Shown here: one piece after another, positions 27,051 to 35,810 of the stretch
How positions within the stretch are numbered: the stretch's first letter is position 1
Layout of the letters: each line of letters begins with the position of its first letter
NCBI GenBank assembly: GCA_048267265.1
Contig: JBLWXW010000004.1
Location: 1 to 64,000, forward strand
DNA from: GCA-2712005 sp048267265
Lineage (GTDB): Bacteria; Bdellovibrionota; Bacteriovoracia; Bacteriovoracales; Bacteriovoracaceae
Length of the DNA: 64,000 bases
Reading direction: 5' to 3'
Notes under the pieces: generated by a model
What the model was told of the DNA's origin: nothing
The model's database searches: none
Seen by the model: the letters and a program-made list of their open reading frames with translations, nothing else
Made by a program: the position numbers and the translations under genes

Positions 27051-27947
27051 GTGCGTCTAATAGAGGACAGGGATCGTCGACAACGGGCCATTTTAAATTT
27101 TATTGTTTTATTTATATCACTAGTGGGTGTTGCGAAGCGTAATTATGTTCTCGATCAAACATCGACCTTTGAAAATATCTTAATTGACTCTTTTGCCCCG
27201 CTGCAATCATCGGTGACATCTGTTCGATCTGAAATAGGAAACTTCTTCGACCATTACATTGCCAATATCAATGCCTCAAAAGTAAATATTGAGCTTCGTA
27301 GAAAGATTGATGATCTGGAAAATAAGATCTTCGACTTCAAAGAATTATCTCGTGAAAATAAAAGGTTAAAGAAGCTTCTCGATTTTGGGGATGGGATCAC
27401 CTATAGAAAAGTTTTAGCTCAGGTTGTGGCATGGGATGCCAATAGTGACTTCAATGTTATTCGTATCAATAAAGGACTAAAAGATGGGGTACAGCTGCAG
27501 GCCGCAGTGGTTACATCAGAAGGGCTAGTCGGTTATATCTATCGTTTAACTGATCATTTCTCCGATATTCTGACTGTTCTAGATTCAAATAACCGTGTTG
27601 ATGGTCTTGTGCAAAGAGTTCGAAGTCACGGAATTATTGAAGGCTATAATAATGAGAAGAGTATAATGAAGTATATTTCTCGCGCGGAACCTATCATTCT
27701 TGGAGATACCGTTATTACTTCAGGCCTTGGGAATATTTACCCAAAAGGTGTGAATGTAGGAACTGTATCTCAAATCGAAAGAGAGAGTTATGGAATTACC
27801 CAAAATGTTGAGATTACACCTGCTGTAGACTTCGGTCGCTTAGAGGAGGTCGTCATTCTTCTCTCCAGTGAAGATGATCAAAAGAGAAGAGAGTGGGAAG
27901 CTCTCGATCAAATGGATGAAGAAGCTGATAATAAGGAGAAGAAGTGA
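27051..27947 (+). CDS. mreC: Rod shape-determining protein MreC
   Basis: 298 residues: an N-terminal transmembrane helix (ILNFIVLFISLVGVA), a coiled coil (IELRRKIDDLENKIFDFKELSRENKRLKKLLDF), then the two MreC beta domains (VVAWDANSDFNVIRINKGLKDGVQ, VVTSEGLVGYI, VITSGLGNIYPKGVNVGTVSQIE). It is a periplasmic scaffold of the elongasome. GTG start behind AAGGATAGTG. The next gene overlaps it by four bases. No mreB is present in the window. Confidence 0.95.
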   Translation: MRLIEDRDRRQRAILNFIVLFISLVGVAKRNYVLDQTSTFENILIDSFAPLQSSVTSVRSEIGNFFDHYIANINASKVNIELRRKIDDLENKIFDFKELSRENKRLKKLLDFGDGITYRKVLAQVVAWDANSDFNVIRINKGLKDGVQLQAAVVTSEGLVGYIYRLTDHFSDILTVLDSNNRVDGLVQRVRSHGIIEGYNNEKSIMKYISRAEPIILGDTVITSGLGNIYPKGVNVGTVSQIERESYGITQNVEITPAVDFGRLEEVVILLSSEDDQKRREWEALDQMDEEADNKEKK

Positions 27948-28480
27948 AAGGGAATTTCGCGCACCTCATAAGACCATTGGTCATTACCTTACTTATACTC
28001 ATCGTGCTTGAAATATTAAGTACGGCCATCTTACCAATGGTTGGACTAACCAAGTATAGGATTCCTTTCAATGTTTTAATTGTCCTCTATATGGGATTTA
28101 AGCTAGAGACTCCTTTTACTTCAATCTTGATCCTGATTCTTCAGTATACTCATTCATTCTTCAGTATTGAAGGATGGGAGATGGGAACCGTTGCTGGTGT
28201 TATGATTTGTATCATTATTAGCTATCTAAAAGACCTGCTCCACCTAACCTCAAGTGTAATTACTATAGTAGTGACTCAATTATTCCAAACTCTTTGGTTT
28301 ATAATCGTATCGAGTTTGATCTATCTAAAGACAGATGACTTTTCCTATATTGTTCAAAAATTCTGGCGCTTCCTTCCAGAGAGTATTGTGATTAGTTTAA
28401 TCGCCCCATTTCTTTTCAGTATTCTAGATGTGATCTGGAAAACAGAGGGGGAAAGCAGTGGGCTTGGAAGTAGTGTTTAA
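27944..28480 (+). CDS. mreD: Rod shape-determining protein MreD
   Basis: 178 residues, five or so membrane helices, with the MreD-like opening of a short N-terminus then two hydrophobic helices. Primary sequence is weakly conserved in this family, so position between mreC and the PBP2 gene is part of the evidence. GTG 27944 overlaps the mreC stop (GTGA). It couples cytoplasmic elongasome parts to MreC. Confidence 0.88.
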   Translation: MKGNFAHLIRPLVITLLILIVLEILSTAILPMVGLTKYRIPFNVLIVLYMGFKLETPFTSILILILQYTHSFFSIEGWEMGTVAGVMICIIISYLKDLLHLTSSVITIVVTQLFQTLWFIIVSSLIYLKTDDFSYIVQKFWRFLPESIVISLIAPFLFSILDVIWKTEGESSGLGSSV

Positions 28481-28490
28481 GGTTATATAG

Positions 28491-30500
28491 ATGTTTGGTG
28501 AAGATGATCTGGTCCGTCAGCATAAGGGGCGGGCCGATACAATCGGTAATATTTTAATACTATGTTTTGTCATTATTTTGGCCAGGCTTTGGTATTTGCA
28601 AATTTATCAAGGAGAGCTCTTCTATAAGTTCTCTCTGGAAAATAGACTACGTAAAGAAGTGATTAAAGCACCTCGTGGAATGATCTTTAGTCGTAATAGC
28701 CAAATGATGATTCACAATATTCCTCGCTTTGATGCTGTCATCATTCCACAGTATTTGAAAAATAAGAAAACGACTCTGGAAAGGTTATCAAAAGTTCTAG
28801 AGATGTCAGTAGATGATATTCGATCAATTCTTGCTAAGAATCGCACACAGGCAAGATATCGTGCCGTTACGATTAAGAAGAATATCACCTTGAAAGAGGT
28901 TTCTGTTATTGAAACAGAAAATTCTAAAATGCCAGGAGTTAGAGTTCAGACCTTTATATCTAGAGAGTATAGAGATGGAGAAGTTGGAGCTCACTTACTT
29001 GGGTATATTTCTGAAATTAATCAACGTCAGCTTCCTAAGTATCGAAAGAGAGATGATTATGATTACAAGCTTGGAGACTTTATTGGACAGGCGGGAATTG
29101 AAGAAAAGTTTGATTTGGCCCTAAGAGGTGATGATGGCTATGAGTTTGTTGAAGTGGATGCTCGAGGAAGAATGAGAAGAAACCTTCGCTCCAGTGTTCT
29201 CTTTGCAGGAATTGAGAATAAGGAAGCCACTCCAGGAAATAATATTCGTCTGACCATTGATCGAGATATGCAGCTCTCGGCCTTCAAGGCCCTAGAGGGG
29301 AAAGTTGGTGCAGCTGTTGCCGTTGATGTTAACACTGGTGAAATTCTATCTATGGTTTCTAGACCTGCATTTGACCCGACTAAATTCTCTAGAGGGTTAA
29401 CTAAAGAGTATTGGGATTCACTTGTTGAAGATGAGAATAATCCTCTAAGGGATCGTACTATTCAAGAGCACTATCCTCCAGGATCAACATTCAAGGCGAT
29501 TACTGCCATTGCTGCTCTTGAAGAGAAAATTGTTAAGGCCGATCAAGAGCTAAAATGTGGTCCGACATTTAGGCTTGGAAGAAGAGTTTTCCATGACTGG
29601 AAAAGAGGTGGGCACGGTCCTACGGATGTATATAAATCTTTAAGACGCTCAGTGGATGTCTACTTCTATCAAATTGCTACTCAACTTGATATTGATAAGC
29701 TTGCAGAGTACGCGAATATGTTCGGTCTTGGTGAAAAAACGGGTATTCCACTCTCTAGAGAAACATCGGGACTTATTCCTACGAAGGAGTGGAAACTTAA
29801 GAGGAGTGGCGAAGAGTGGCAGCTAGGGGAGACAGTTTCATGTGTAATTGGTCAATCCTATGTTCTAGTAACACCTCTTCAACTTGCCATGGCCTATGCT
29901 TCAATTGCTAATGGTGGAACACTTTATAGGCCCCACTTAATTAAAGAAATCTTCACCAATAGCGGTGAAATCATTAAAGAATTTAAACCAGAAGTTGTAA
30001 GTAAGGCCAATGTTAGTGAGGAAACTCTGATGGCCGTAAGAAAAGGACTCTATCAAGTTGCGAATCACCAAAGAGGAACGGCTTTTTGGTACAAAGGCTT
30101 TGGTTTACAAATGGCAGGGAAAACGGGAACAGCTCAGGTGAGATCAATGACTTCCAAAGAACTTTTTTCTAAGTGTGAAGAGATGCCTTATAGAGATCGA
30201 AACCATGGACTCTTTGTGGGGTTTGCTCCTTTTGATAATCCAAAAGTTGCTGTGGCCGCAATTGTTGAGCATGGATGCCATGGCTCTTCTGCAGCAGTTC
30301 CTGTGGTTAGAGATGTCTTAACAACTTATATGAAAAAATATGAACCAGAAGCTTTTGCTGCTAATGAAAAGAAAGAGAAAGATGAGTACTACTCATTTAT
30401 CCGTAAGCGTAATGCCGCCCGACAAAAACAAAAGGAAGAGCAGGAAAGAGAAGCTCAAAGAGCTGAAGCTGAAGAGAGTAATGAAGGTGATGGGGAATAG
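28491..30500 (+). CDS. mrdA: Penicillin-binding protein 2 (elongasome transpeptidase)
   Basis: 669 residues. One transmembrane helix (20-38), a PBP dimerisation/pedestal domain (PRGMIFSRNSQMMIHN), then the transpeptidase with S332-T-F-K335 as catalytic Ser and Lys, S387-V-D389 as the SxN/D motif, and K544-T-G546. It cross-links peptidoglycan during elongation. The C-terminal 50 residues are a Lys/Glu/Gln-rich coil beyond the usual end. Located between mreD and rodA. Confidence 0.96.
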   Translation: MFGEDDLVRQHKGRADTIGNILILCFVIILARLWYLQIYQGELFYKFSLENRLRKEVIKAPRGMIFSRNSQMMIHNIPRFDAVIIPQYLKNKKTTLERLSKVLEMSVDDIRSILAKNRTQARYRAVTIKKNITLKEVSVIETENSKMPGVRVQTFISREYRDGEVGAHLLGYISEINQRQLPKYRKRDDYDYKLGDFIGQAGIEEKFDLALRGDDGYEFVEVDARGRMRRNLRSSVLFAGIENKEATPGNNIRLTIDRDMQLSAFKALEGKVGAAVAVDVNTGEILSMVSRPAFDPTKFSRGLTKEYWDSLVEDENNPLRDRTIQEHYPPGSTFKAITAIAALEEKIVKADQELKCGPTFRLGRRVFHDWKRGGHGPTDVYKSLRRSVDVYFYQIATQLDIDKLAEYANMFGLGEKTGIPLSRETSGLIPTKEWKLKRSGEEWQLGETVSCVIGQSYVLVTPLQLAMAYASIANGGTLYRPHLIKEIFTNSGEIIKEFKPEVVSKANVSEETLMAVRKGLYQVANHQRGTAFWYKGFGLQMAGKTGTAQVRSMTSKELFSKCEEMPYRDRNHGLFVGFAPFDNPKVAVAAIVEHGCHGSSAAVPVVRDVLTTYMKKYEPEAFAANEKKEKDEYYSFIRKRNAARQKQKEEQEREAQRAEAEESNEGDGE

Positions 30501-30503
30501 GTT

Positions 30504-31616
30504 ATGAATAGAAGCGCTTTTGTAGAATTTTTCAAGAAATACGATTTCACTTTCTTTGGTATCTCTCTGGCCATCTTTATTATGGGAGTCTTTAATCTCT
30601 ACTCGGCCACTCATGCATCTGTTTCATCAAGTATGGCCGACCTATTTAAAGTACAAATGGGTTGGTATGGAATCTCACTAGTTGTAGGCTTTGGGATTAG
30701 TTTTATTAATCCTAAAACATTCTTTAGATACTCTTATCTCTTTTACTTTGTGAATGTTGTACTTCTTGTTCTTGTGCTTGTTCTTGGTCATAAAGGGATG
30801 GGGGCGCAGAGATGGATTCTCTTGGGACCAATTCGCTTACAGCCCTCAGAGATTACAAAAATTTCTGTAATTCTTGTTCTCGCAAGATGGTACGCAAAGA
30901 GCTCTCCTGATAGAGAGCTTGGATTCAAAGAGCTTATTCTTCCTGCTATCATTGTCATGATTCCAACCATATTAATTGTTCTTGAACCTGATTTAGGTAC
31001 AGGGCTTCTCGTAATGCTTATCTTCTTAGTCGTGAGCTTTTATCGTAGGTTAAAATGGAAAACGATTGGTATATTGGCGGTGCTTGCCCTCGTTAGTGGG
31101 GGAGTTATGTATAAATTTGGTCTCAAGGAATATCAAAGAAAGAGAATTGTTACTTTTTTGAACCCCGGGGCTGATGCTAGAGGGTCTGGATATAACGCCA
31201 TTCAGTCAAAGATTGCCATTGGATCGGGCCAGTTTGCAGGAAAAGGTTTTCTCAAGTCTTCTCAGGCCTCACTTAACTATCTTCCAGAAAACCATACGGA
31301 CTTTGTCTTTTCTATTTTTAATGAAGAGCATGGATTTATTGGATCGTTGATACTCATTTCACTCTATTTGATTCTCTTCTTTCGCTTTATTTGGTTGGCG
31401 CAATCTGTACCGCGAATGTTTGATTCTATAGTCGCTATAGGAATTATGTCGCTATTTTTTTGGCACACATTTGTGAATATGGGAATGGTCATGGGGCTTA
31501 TGCCCATTGTGGGGCTGCCCCTGCCACTAATGTCATATGGAGGATCGAGTTTAGTGACCTTCGGGATTTGTACCGGCGTGGCCACTTCCATCAGTAATGC
31601 TCGAAACCTTTTTTAA
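30504..31616 (+). CDS. rodA: Peptidoglycan glycosyltransferase RodA
   Basis: 370 residues, about ten membrane helices, SEDS family. Signatures: GHKGMGAQRWILLGPIRLQPSEITKISVILVLARW, LLVMLIFLVVSF, and the C-terminal VGLPLPLMSYGGSSLVTFGICTGVATSI. It polymerises glycan strands with PBP2, encoded three bases upstream. It is the last gene of the mreC-mreD-mrdA-rodA operon. The stop lies immediately beside that of a convergent gene. Confidence 0.96.
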   Translation: MNRSAFVEFFKKYDFTFFGISLAIFIMGVFNLYSATHASVSSSMADLFKVQMGWYGISLVVGFGISFINPKTFFRYSYLFYFVNVVLLVLVLVLGHKGMGAQRWILLGPIRLQPSEITKISVILVLARWYAKSSPDRELGFKELILPAIIVMIPTILIVLEPDLGTGLLVMLIFLVVSFYRRLKWKTIGILAVLALVSGGVMYKFGLKEYQRKRIVTFLNPGADARGSGYNAIQSKIAIGSGQFAGKGFLKSSQASLNYLPENHTDFVFSIFNEEHGFIGSLILISLYLILFFRFIWLAQSVPRMFDSIVAIGIMSLFFWHTFVNMGMVMGLMPIVGLPLPLMSYGGSSLVTFGICTGVATSISNARNLF

Positions 31617-31937
31617 CTACTCGCTATAGACCGTAATCTCTTTGAGAATACTGCATGTATTCTTATCGACGATAAGGGCCAGTTCAAACCATCCACTGTG
31701 CTCAGAGCCAGTGGCCTTATAGTATTCAATTTCCTGATCTTGATAATCATTCAAAAAGATGACTTCTCCATAACTATTATAGATGGAGTCCCCAAGGGCA
31801 AGATCCTCAACTTTTGATATTTCGAGTCTTCTGTCTCGAGAAGGTTGTTTAACTTGTCTTTCTAGGTAGTAATTTGGGCATGCTGATGTTGCAGTAATAA
31901 ATGATGATAGCAGCACTAGTTTAAATAATGATTTCAT
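31617..31937 (-). CDS. Small putative lipoprotein
   Basis: 106 residues. The N-terminus MKSLFKLVLLSSFITATSAC fits a signal peptide followed by a lipobox-like TSAC. The remainder is soluble and mixed charge (RRLEISKVEDLALGDSIY, VDKNTCSILKEITVYSE). AAAGGATTCCA precedes the start. It converges with rodA with no gap and no clear terminator between them. No family recognised. Confidence 0.65.
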   Translation of the reverse strand: MKSLFKLVLLSSFITATSACPNYYLERQVKQPSRDRRLEISKVEDLALGDSIYNSYGEVIFLNDYQDQEIEYYKATGSEHSGWFELALIVDKNTCSILKEITVYSE

Positions 31938-32141
31938 TGGAATCCTTTGGGGTTAGGGGTCAATCGAATGAGAAGCTTATCTCTTAAATGAATTGATTTT
32001 TCAAAGCCCGAGGTAGGGGAAAGTAAACTTTACAATTTCAGGTACTTGGAAGGTGAACGAAATTTAGACGATTTCTTGGCCTATTCCTTGCTTTATATAG
32101 GGTGAGAATAATTAAAAACTCGTAATATTAGGGAGTTAGCA

Positions 32142-32426
32142 ATGAATGAAACGTTTAAATATTCGACAATCCTCGCAAAAGTAGTCATCTTCAGCCTTAT
32201 TTTGGCGGCCTTAATGGTTAGTGCGACAAAGACCTTTGCTCAGACCCCTAATGAAAAGCTTGTTCTTCAAGGGGTTAGATTATCTCTTTGGTATGAAGGG
32301 GCCCAGGAGAATTTAGAGCAGCCTGCTGAAGTAGCAACTATGCAAGAGCTCTTTCCTGAGGAATTGTTTCGTGCACTTGAAAAACATGATGAACAAAAGA
32401 GAGCTAACTTCGCTCTTAGAAAATAA
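32142..32426 (+). CDS. Small exported or membrane protein of unknown function
   Basis: 94 residues. A hydrophobic N-terminal segment (VVIFSLILAALMVSATKTFA) ends like a signal peptide at FAQ. The mature part of about 60 residues is acidic (EGAQENLEQPAEVATMQELFPEELFRALEKHDEQK). Ribosome site TAGGGAG. A palindromic terminator follows immediately. Nothing identifies its role. Confidence 0.6.
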   Translation: MNETFKYSTILAKVVIFSLILAALMVSATKTFAQTPNEKLVLQGVRLSLWYEGAQENLEQPAEVATMQELFPEELFRALEKHDEQKRANFALRK

Positions 32427-32450
32427 AAAATGCCCTCGTTTCTCGAGGGC
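32425..32450 (-). terminator. Terminator shared by convergent genes
   Basis: GCCCTCG (32432-32438) and CGAGGGC (32444-32450) form a perfect 7-bp stem. On the minus strand it is followed by six Ts (32430-32425), so it chiefly ends the secreted-protein genes at 32458-33432. On the plus strand the T-run is poor. Confidence 0.85.
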
Positions 32451-32457
32451 AGTCTAT

Positions 32458-32850
32458 TTATGGAAAGGTGATTACACGAGGAGTTGGTTCATAGGAAAAA
32501 CTCTTCACAACAGGAATTCTTCTTATACGTAGGCAACTCTTATAGCTTGAATCTACTACAATAGTATAAACCGATTCATTAACAGTAATGATAAAGTTAT
32601 CAAATTGAGGTATAACAATTCCACAAACTGCTGGATGAAAAAGTTCAGGTCTTTGTGCTTTTAGGCATGAAGTATTCTTTTCAATGACTTCTTCTTTAAT
32701 AAAGTTTCCAAGAGCTTCATTTTCAAGAACGATGGAAGATCCAAGAAGTCTCATATCAGAAGAAGTACATGGGTGGTAAGGACCTTGGTCTACTTCAGCA
32801 AAAGTGTTAACAGTGGCAATTAGAGTTACAATAAGTAGTAATGCTTTCAT
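32458..32850 (-). CDS. Small secreted protein with four to five Cys
   Basis: 130 residues. Signal peptide MKALLLIVTLIATVNTFA. The mature part holds Cys in HPCTSS, NTSCLKA, AVCGIV and KSCLRI, suggesting two periplasmic disulfides. Ribosome site AGGAGA. It lies 28 bases after another secreted-protein gene and is probably in the same operon. No family recognised. Confidence 0.65.
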   Translation of the reverse strand: MKALLLIVTLIATVNTFAEVDQGPYHPCTSSDMRLLGSSIVLENEALGNFIKEEVIEKNTSCLKAQRPELFHPAVCGIVIPQFDNFIITVNESVYTIVVDSSYKSCLRIRRIPVVKSFSYEPTPRVITFP

Positions 32851-32877
32851 TTTTAATATCTCCTATAGAAATGATTA

Positions 32878-33432
32878 TTAAAGTGTTTCAGTAAATTGAA
32901 GAGTAAGTAATTTGATGGAAGCTTTTAGAGCATGAGCCTGTTGCTCAGCTCTTTTATGCTCTGGGAAAACCTTGCTTGAAACCCAACAACCCTGTGGTCC
33001 AAGAATAAGCTCAAGTTCACCAAGAAAAGACTGAGTACTCCAGTCATATCCACGAGCTACAGAAAGGTGGTCATTCGACTGGGCCGGACCTGCCATCATC
33101 ATACAAATCATGGGAGAAAATTCTCTCTTGATTGGTGCATTACTGACGCCAACAACTTGAGTTTTGATTTGATTGTAAGCCAACTGAGTAAGCTTCTCTT
33201 CGATTTCAATCGCCTCACCATCAACATTGAGATCCCATGGTGCACTTCCTGAAGCTTTTGTTAGGCTTATCTTTAAGATTTGATCATCAGAAACAGTTGC
33301 AACAAAGACTCTAACGGTATGCTCTTCATTTACAACTTCACTTGTAGCAAATCTGTAGGAAGCAATGTCCTTGGCCATTGTTGTAACTGAGAAAAGTAAT
33401 GCTGATACTGCGATAAATAGTGTTTTTTTCAT
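32878..33432 (-). CDS. Secreted protein of unknown function
   Basis: 184 residues with a clear signal peptide (MKKTLFIAVSALLFSVTTMA). The mature part is beta-rich at first (HTVRVFVATVSDDQILKISLTKASG) and ends in a long helix (EHKRAEQQAHALKASIKLLTLQF). GGGAGA precedes the ATG. It is divergent from the TIGR02147 regulator gene at 33590, which could control it. No family recognised. Confidence 0.65.
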   Translation of the reverse strand: MKKTLFIAVSALLFSVTTMAKDIASYRFATSEVVNEEHTVRVFVATVSDDQILKISLTKASGSAPWDLNVDGEAIEIEEKLTQLAYNQIKTQVVGVSNAPIKREFSPMICMMMAGPAQSNDHLSVARGYDWSTQSFLGELELILGPQGCWVSSKVFPEHKRAEQQAHALKASIKLLTLQFTETL

Positions 33433-33538
33433 TTTAGATCTCCCGATTAAGTTTGAGTAAAGTTCTCAAGTACTGTTTTTCTGAGGGAGTTTTACGGCAG
33501 ACGGTCAAAATGAAATAGATTTTTTTAATTAATTTATA

Positions 33539-33547
33539 TGCTATAAT
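33539..33547 (+). promoter_or_regulatory. Extended -10 promoter of the TIGR02147 gene
   Basis: TGCTATAAT combines a perfect TATAAT (33542-33547) with the TG of an extended -10. The upstream -35 area is only a T-run, which extended -10 promoters tolerate. It lies 43 bases before the TTG start. Confidence 0.6.
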
Positions 33548-33589
33548 TTAATAGATTACTTAGCTTTAAGTTATAAGGTATTAATAATA

Positions 33590-34414
33590 TTGAAAAAATC
33601 TGTATTTGATTATAAAGATTATAAGCTCTATTTGAATGAAAAAATTTCATCTTCACCTTATAAAGGTCGGGGTCTTAAGAGAAAAATATCACTCCATCTT
33701 AGTGTTCAGACTGCATTTGTTTCTCAAGTTCTCAATCATCACGTTCATTTTTCACTAGAACAAGCGATTAAACTCAATGATTTCTGGGAACATAATAAAG
33801 AAGAGTCGAAATTCTTCCTGCTTCTGGTTCAGTATCAAAGGGCCGCATCGAAAGAGTTAAAAAAGTTCTTCAAGCAAGAGATGGAGGAAATCTTAGAGAG
33901 AAGATCTAATTTAAAAGAAAGGTTGAATATTAAAGATAGTCTTGATGAGACCAATCAGCATATTTATTATTCTGCATGGACCTATGCGGCCGTTCATATA
34001 CTCTTATCTATTCCTGAATATCAGAGTCCTAAAGCAATCTCTCAGCATTTGCGGGTACCCTTAAAAAGAATACAAGAAATTTTAGATTTTCTTACAACCA
34101 CAGGATTAGCAGTTCAAAAGCAAGGGCGTTATGAGATAGGCTTAACTCGAATTCATTTGAGTAAAGAGAGTGTGCAAATTCGTAGACATCATACTAACTG
34201 GAGGAATCAAGCGATTCAGAGTATTGATAAAAATGACCCCGAAGACCTCCATTACTCAAATGCTCTTTCCATGAGTCATAAAGATGTCCCTAGAATAAAA
34301 GAGATAATGATTAAAGCAATAGAGGATTGTCGAGAGATAATTAAAGTTTCAAAAGAAGAGCGCCTCCAAATCCTCACGATGGACTTCTTCGGAATTAATG
34401 AAGGCGACAAATAG
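33590..34414 (+). CDS. TIGR02147 (DUF4423) family protein, predicted regulator
   Basis: 274 residues. The opening VFDYKDYKLYLNEKIS with the following helices is the TIGR02147 hallmark: an N-terminal helix-turn-helix-like region (RKISLHLSVQTAFVSQVLNHHVHFSLEQAIKLNDFW) and a C-terminal DUF4423 domain with a second winged helix (SPKAISQHLRVPLKRIQEILDFLTTTGLAVQK). The family is expanded in Bdellovibrionota and Fibrobacter and its role is not settled. The start is TTG with AAGG 11 bases upstream. It lies among small secreted-protein genes, which it may regulate. Confidence 0.8.
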   Translation: MKKSVFDYKDYKLYLNEKISSSPYKGRGLKRKISLHLSVQTAFVSQVLNHHVHFSLEQAIKLNDFWEHNKEESKFFLLLVQYQRAASKELKKFFKQEMEEILERRSNLKERLNIKDSLDETNQHIYYSAWTYAAVHILLSIPEYQSPKAISQHLRVPLKRIQEILDFLTTTGLAVQKQGRYEIGLTRIHLSKESVQIRRHHTNWRNQAIQSIDKNDPEDLHYSNALSMSHKDVPRIKEIMIKAIEDCREIIKVSKEERLQILTMDFFGINEGDK

Positions 34415-35140
34415 TTATTGCTTACAAGTGAGCTTTAGTGTTTGATGAACAATTTTGCCATCACCTTGGAAGCGCTTTTGAAAGCTTACTGACAGTTCTT
34501 GGCTTCTTACTGGATGATTCGATTGAGCACAAGTCACATTCTTAGAATCAAATCCAACTTTACTTTCACAGGCAGCTAATTGAAAACTATCATAGAAGTT
34601 GTTGTAAGAAAGCTCAATCTTGAAAGGAGTGATTTCAACAGAGGGACTTGCATCAATAGAAATGAGCTTTGTTGTGTAAATATCTGAACCAAGAATCAAG
34701 TTATGTTGCCATTGATTCGGCCGGAGAAAAAGTTGATATTGGTTCGCAGTGAGTTCGAATTCTTGAGTAGAGAGAAAGCTAACTTTCTTCTTTCCATCAA
34801 GAAGCAGTCTGGCTTCGCATTTCAGTGTGAAGGGAAACGGAGTCAAAGGTCTTCTTCTTTGAGGCTGATTCATTGGACCTACAATATGGCCACCAGATGA
34901 CTCTGCTCCATTGAAGATATCTTGGAGTTCATCGAAATCTAGCTGAACTTCAGGAATATCGAAGTCTATATCTATGGGTTCAATCTCGGGAATACAATCA
35001 ATGGGAAATATGGAGAGTCTAACCTCTACATCCGAGCAAAGTGGCTTTTCCTCTATAATTATAATTGAAGGATCGAAGAAATCAGTTGCTGTGGTGCTAA
35101 GTGCTTGAATAATTAAAATTAAACCCAGTAATCGTTTCAT
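34415..35140 (-). CDS. Secreted protein of unknown function
   Basis: 241 residues. Signal peptide MKRLLGLILIIQALSTTA, then an acidic Ile/Asp/Pro-rich segment (EPIDIDFDIPEVQLDFDELQ), a short basic linker (QPQRRRPLTPFPF) and a beta-rich C-terminal half with four Cys (LKCEARL, AACESKV, VTCAQS, LTCKQ). It may be a periplasmic or surface beta-sandwich. GGGGAAG precedes the ATG. It converges with the TIGR02147 gene, stop against stop. Confidence 0.65.
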   Translation of the reverse strand: MKRLLGLILIIQALSTTATDFFDPSIIIIEEKPLCSDVEVRLSIFPIDCIPEIEPIDIDFDIPEVQLDFDELQDIFNGAESSGGHIVGPMNQPQRRRPLTPFPFTLKCEARLLLDGKKKVSFLSTQEFELTANQYQLFLRPNQWQHNLILGSDIYTTKLISIDASPSVEITPFKIELSYNNFYDSFQLAACESKVGFDSKNVTCAQSNHPVRSQELSVSFQKRFQGDGKIVHQTLKLTCKQ

Positions 35141-35278
35141 TTCTTCCCCTTAATAAATATCGATTCTTTTTAAACCAAGAGGAAGGGTGAGATCAATGGT
35201 GCTGCTGTGCATTCGGAAAATAATACAGTGATAATCGCTACTCTTAGAGAAATCATGATTTTGGGAGATTTGCTCTAT

Positions 35279-35307
35279 GTGACAAAAACTGATATATAGT
35301 ATTATAT
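35279..35307 (+). promoter_or_regulatory. Promoter of the marR-type gene
   Basis: GTGACA (35279-35284), a 17-bp spacer and TTATAT (35302-35307) make a moderate sigma-70 promoter 47 bases upstream of the start codon. The inverted repeat at 35310-35332 covers its transcription start. Confidence 0.45.
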
Positions 35308-35309
35308 AC

Positions 35310-35332
35310 AGACTACTAGACATGATTAGTCT
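35310..35332. promoter_or_regulatory. Inverted repeat, likely MarR operator
   Basis: AGACTA (35310-35315) and TAGTCT (35327-35332) are perfect arms with an 11-bp spacer. The arm-to-arm centre distance of 17 bp suits a dimeric winged-helix protein on successive major grooves. Position at the start site of the marR-type gene suggests autorepression. Confidence 0.5.
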
Positions 35333-35353
35333 AAAGTCAGTTTTGGAAAAAGT

Positions 35354-35809
35354 ATGAGAAAAATATCCCTCATTGGTAGCCTTTTAAAGAGAATCTACCG
35401 ATCTTACTCAAATGAGCTACTCGATTCACTCGAGCAGAGGGGATTTACTGACCTAAGACCAAGTTTTCTTGAAGTTCTCCTCTATATTTGTGAAGTCGAT
35501 GGCCCATCAATTAAAGAAATTGGTCGCGCCTGTGGCCTAAAGAAACAGACGATGACTTCACACCTTAATGAACTTGAAAAACGTGGTTATATTGAAAGAC
35601 GCTCTGGCCTTCGTGATAAGAGAGAGCAGCATATCTACCTAACTGGTTACGGTGAAAAGTTTAAGCTCAATCTCTTTGAGTGTACTGATGAGATCGAAAA
35701 GAATTATGCAGAAGTTGTAGGGGACGTTGAGCTTGATCGCGTTCAGCATCTTCTTAAAAACTTTCATGGTAAGATTACTTCAGCAAAGAATCACGAACTC
35801 CCCTTATAA
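35354..35809 (+). CDS. MarR-family transcriptional regulator
   Basis: 151 residues. The winged helix reads PSIKEIGRACGLKKQTMTSHLNELEKRGYIERRSGLRDKREQHIYLTGYG, with the Asp-Lys-Arg wing signature of MarR (consensus DxRxxxxxLT). Flanking helices form the dimer domain. It likely represses its own gene through the inverted repeat upstream. Neighbouring targets and ligand are unknown. It converges with the rhodanese gene with one base between stops. Confidence 0.9.
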   Translation: MRKISLIGSLLKRIYRSYSNELLDSLEQRGFTDLRPSFLEVLLYICEVDGPSIKEIGRACGLKKQTMTSHLNELEKRGYIERRSGLRDKREQHIYLTGYGEKFKLNLFECTDEIEKNYAEVVGDVELDRVQHLLKNFHGKITSAKNHELPL

Positions 35810-35810
35810 T

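Noticed and set aside
28491..30500. SVD in place of SxN in PBP2
   Set aside because: SxD at this position (S387-x-D389) is normal for the elongation-specific PBP2 family, so it is no anomaly.
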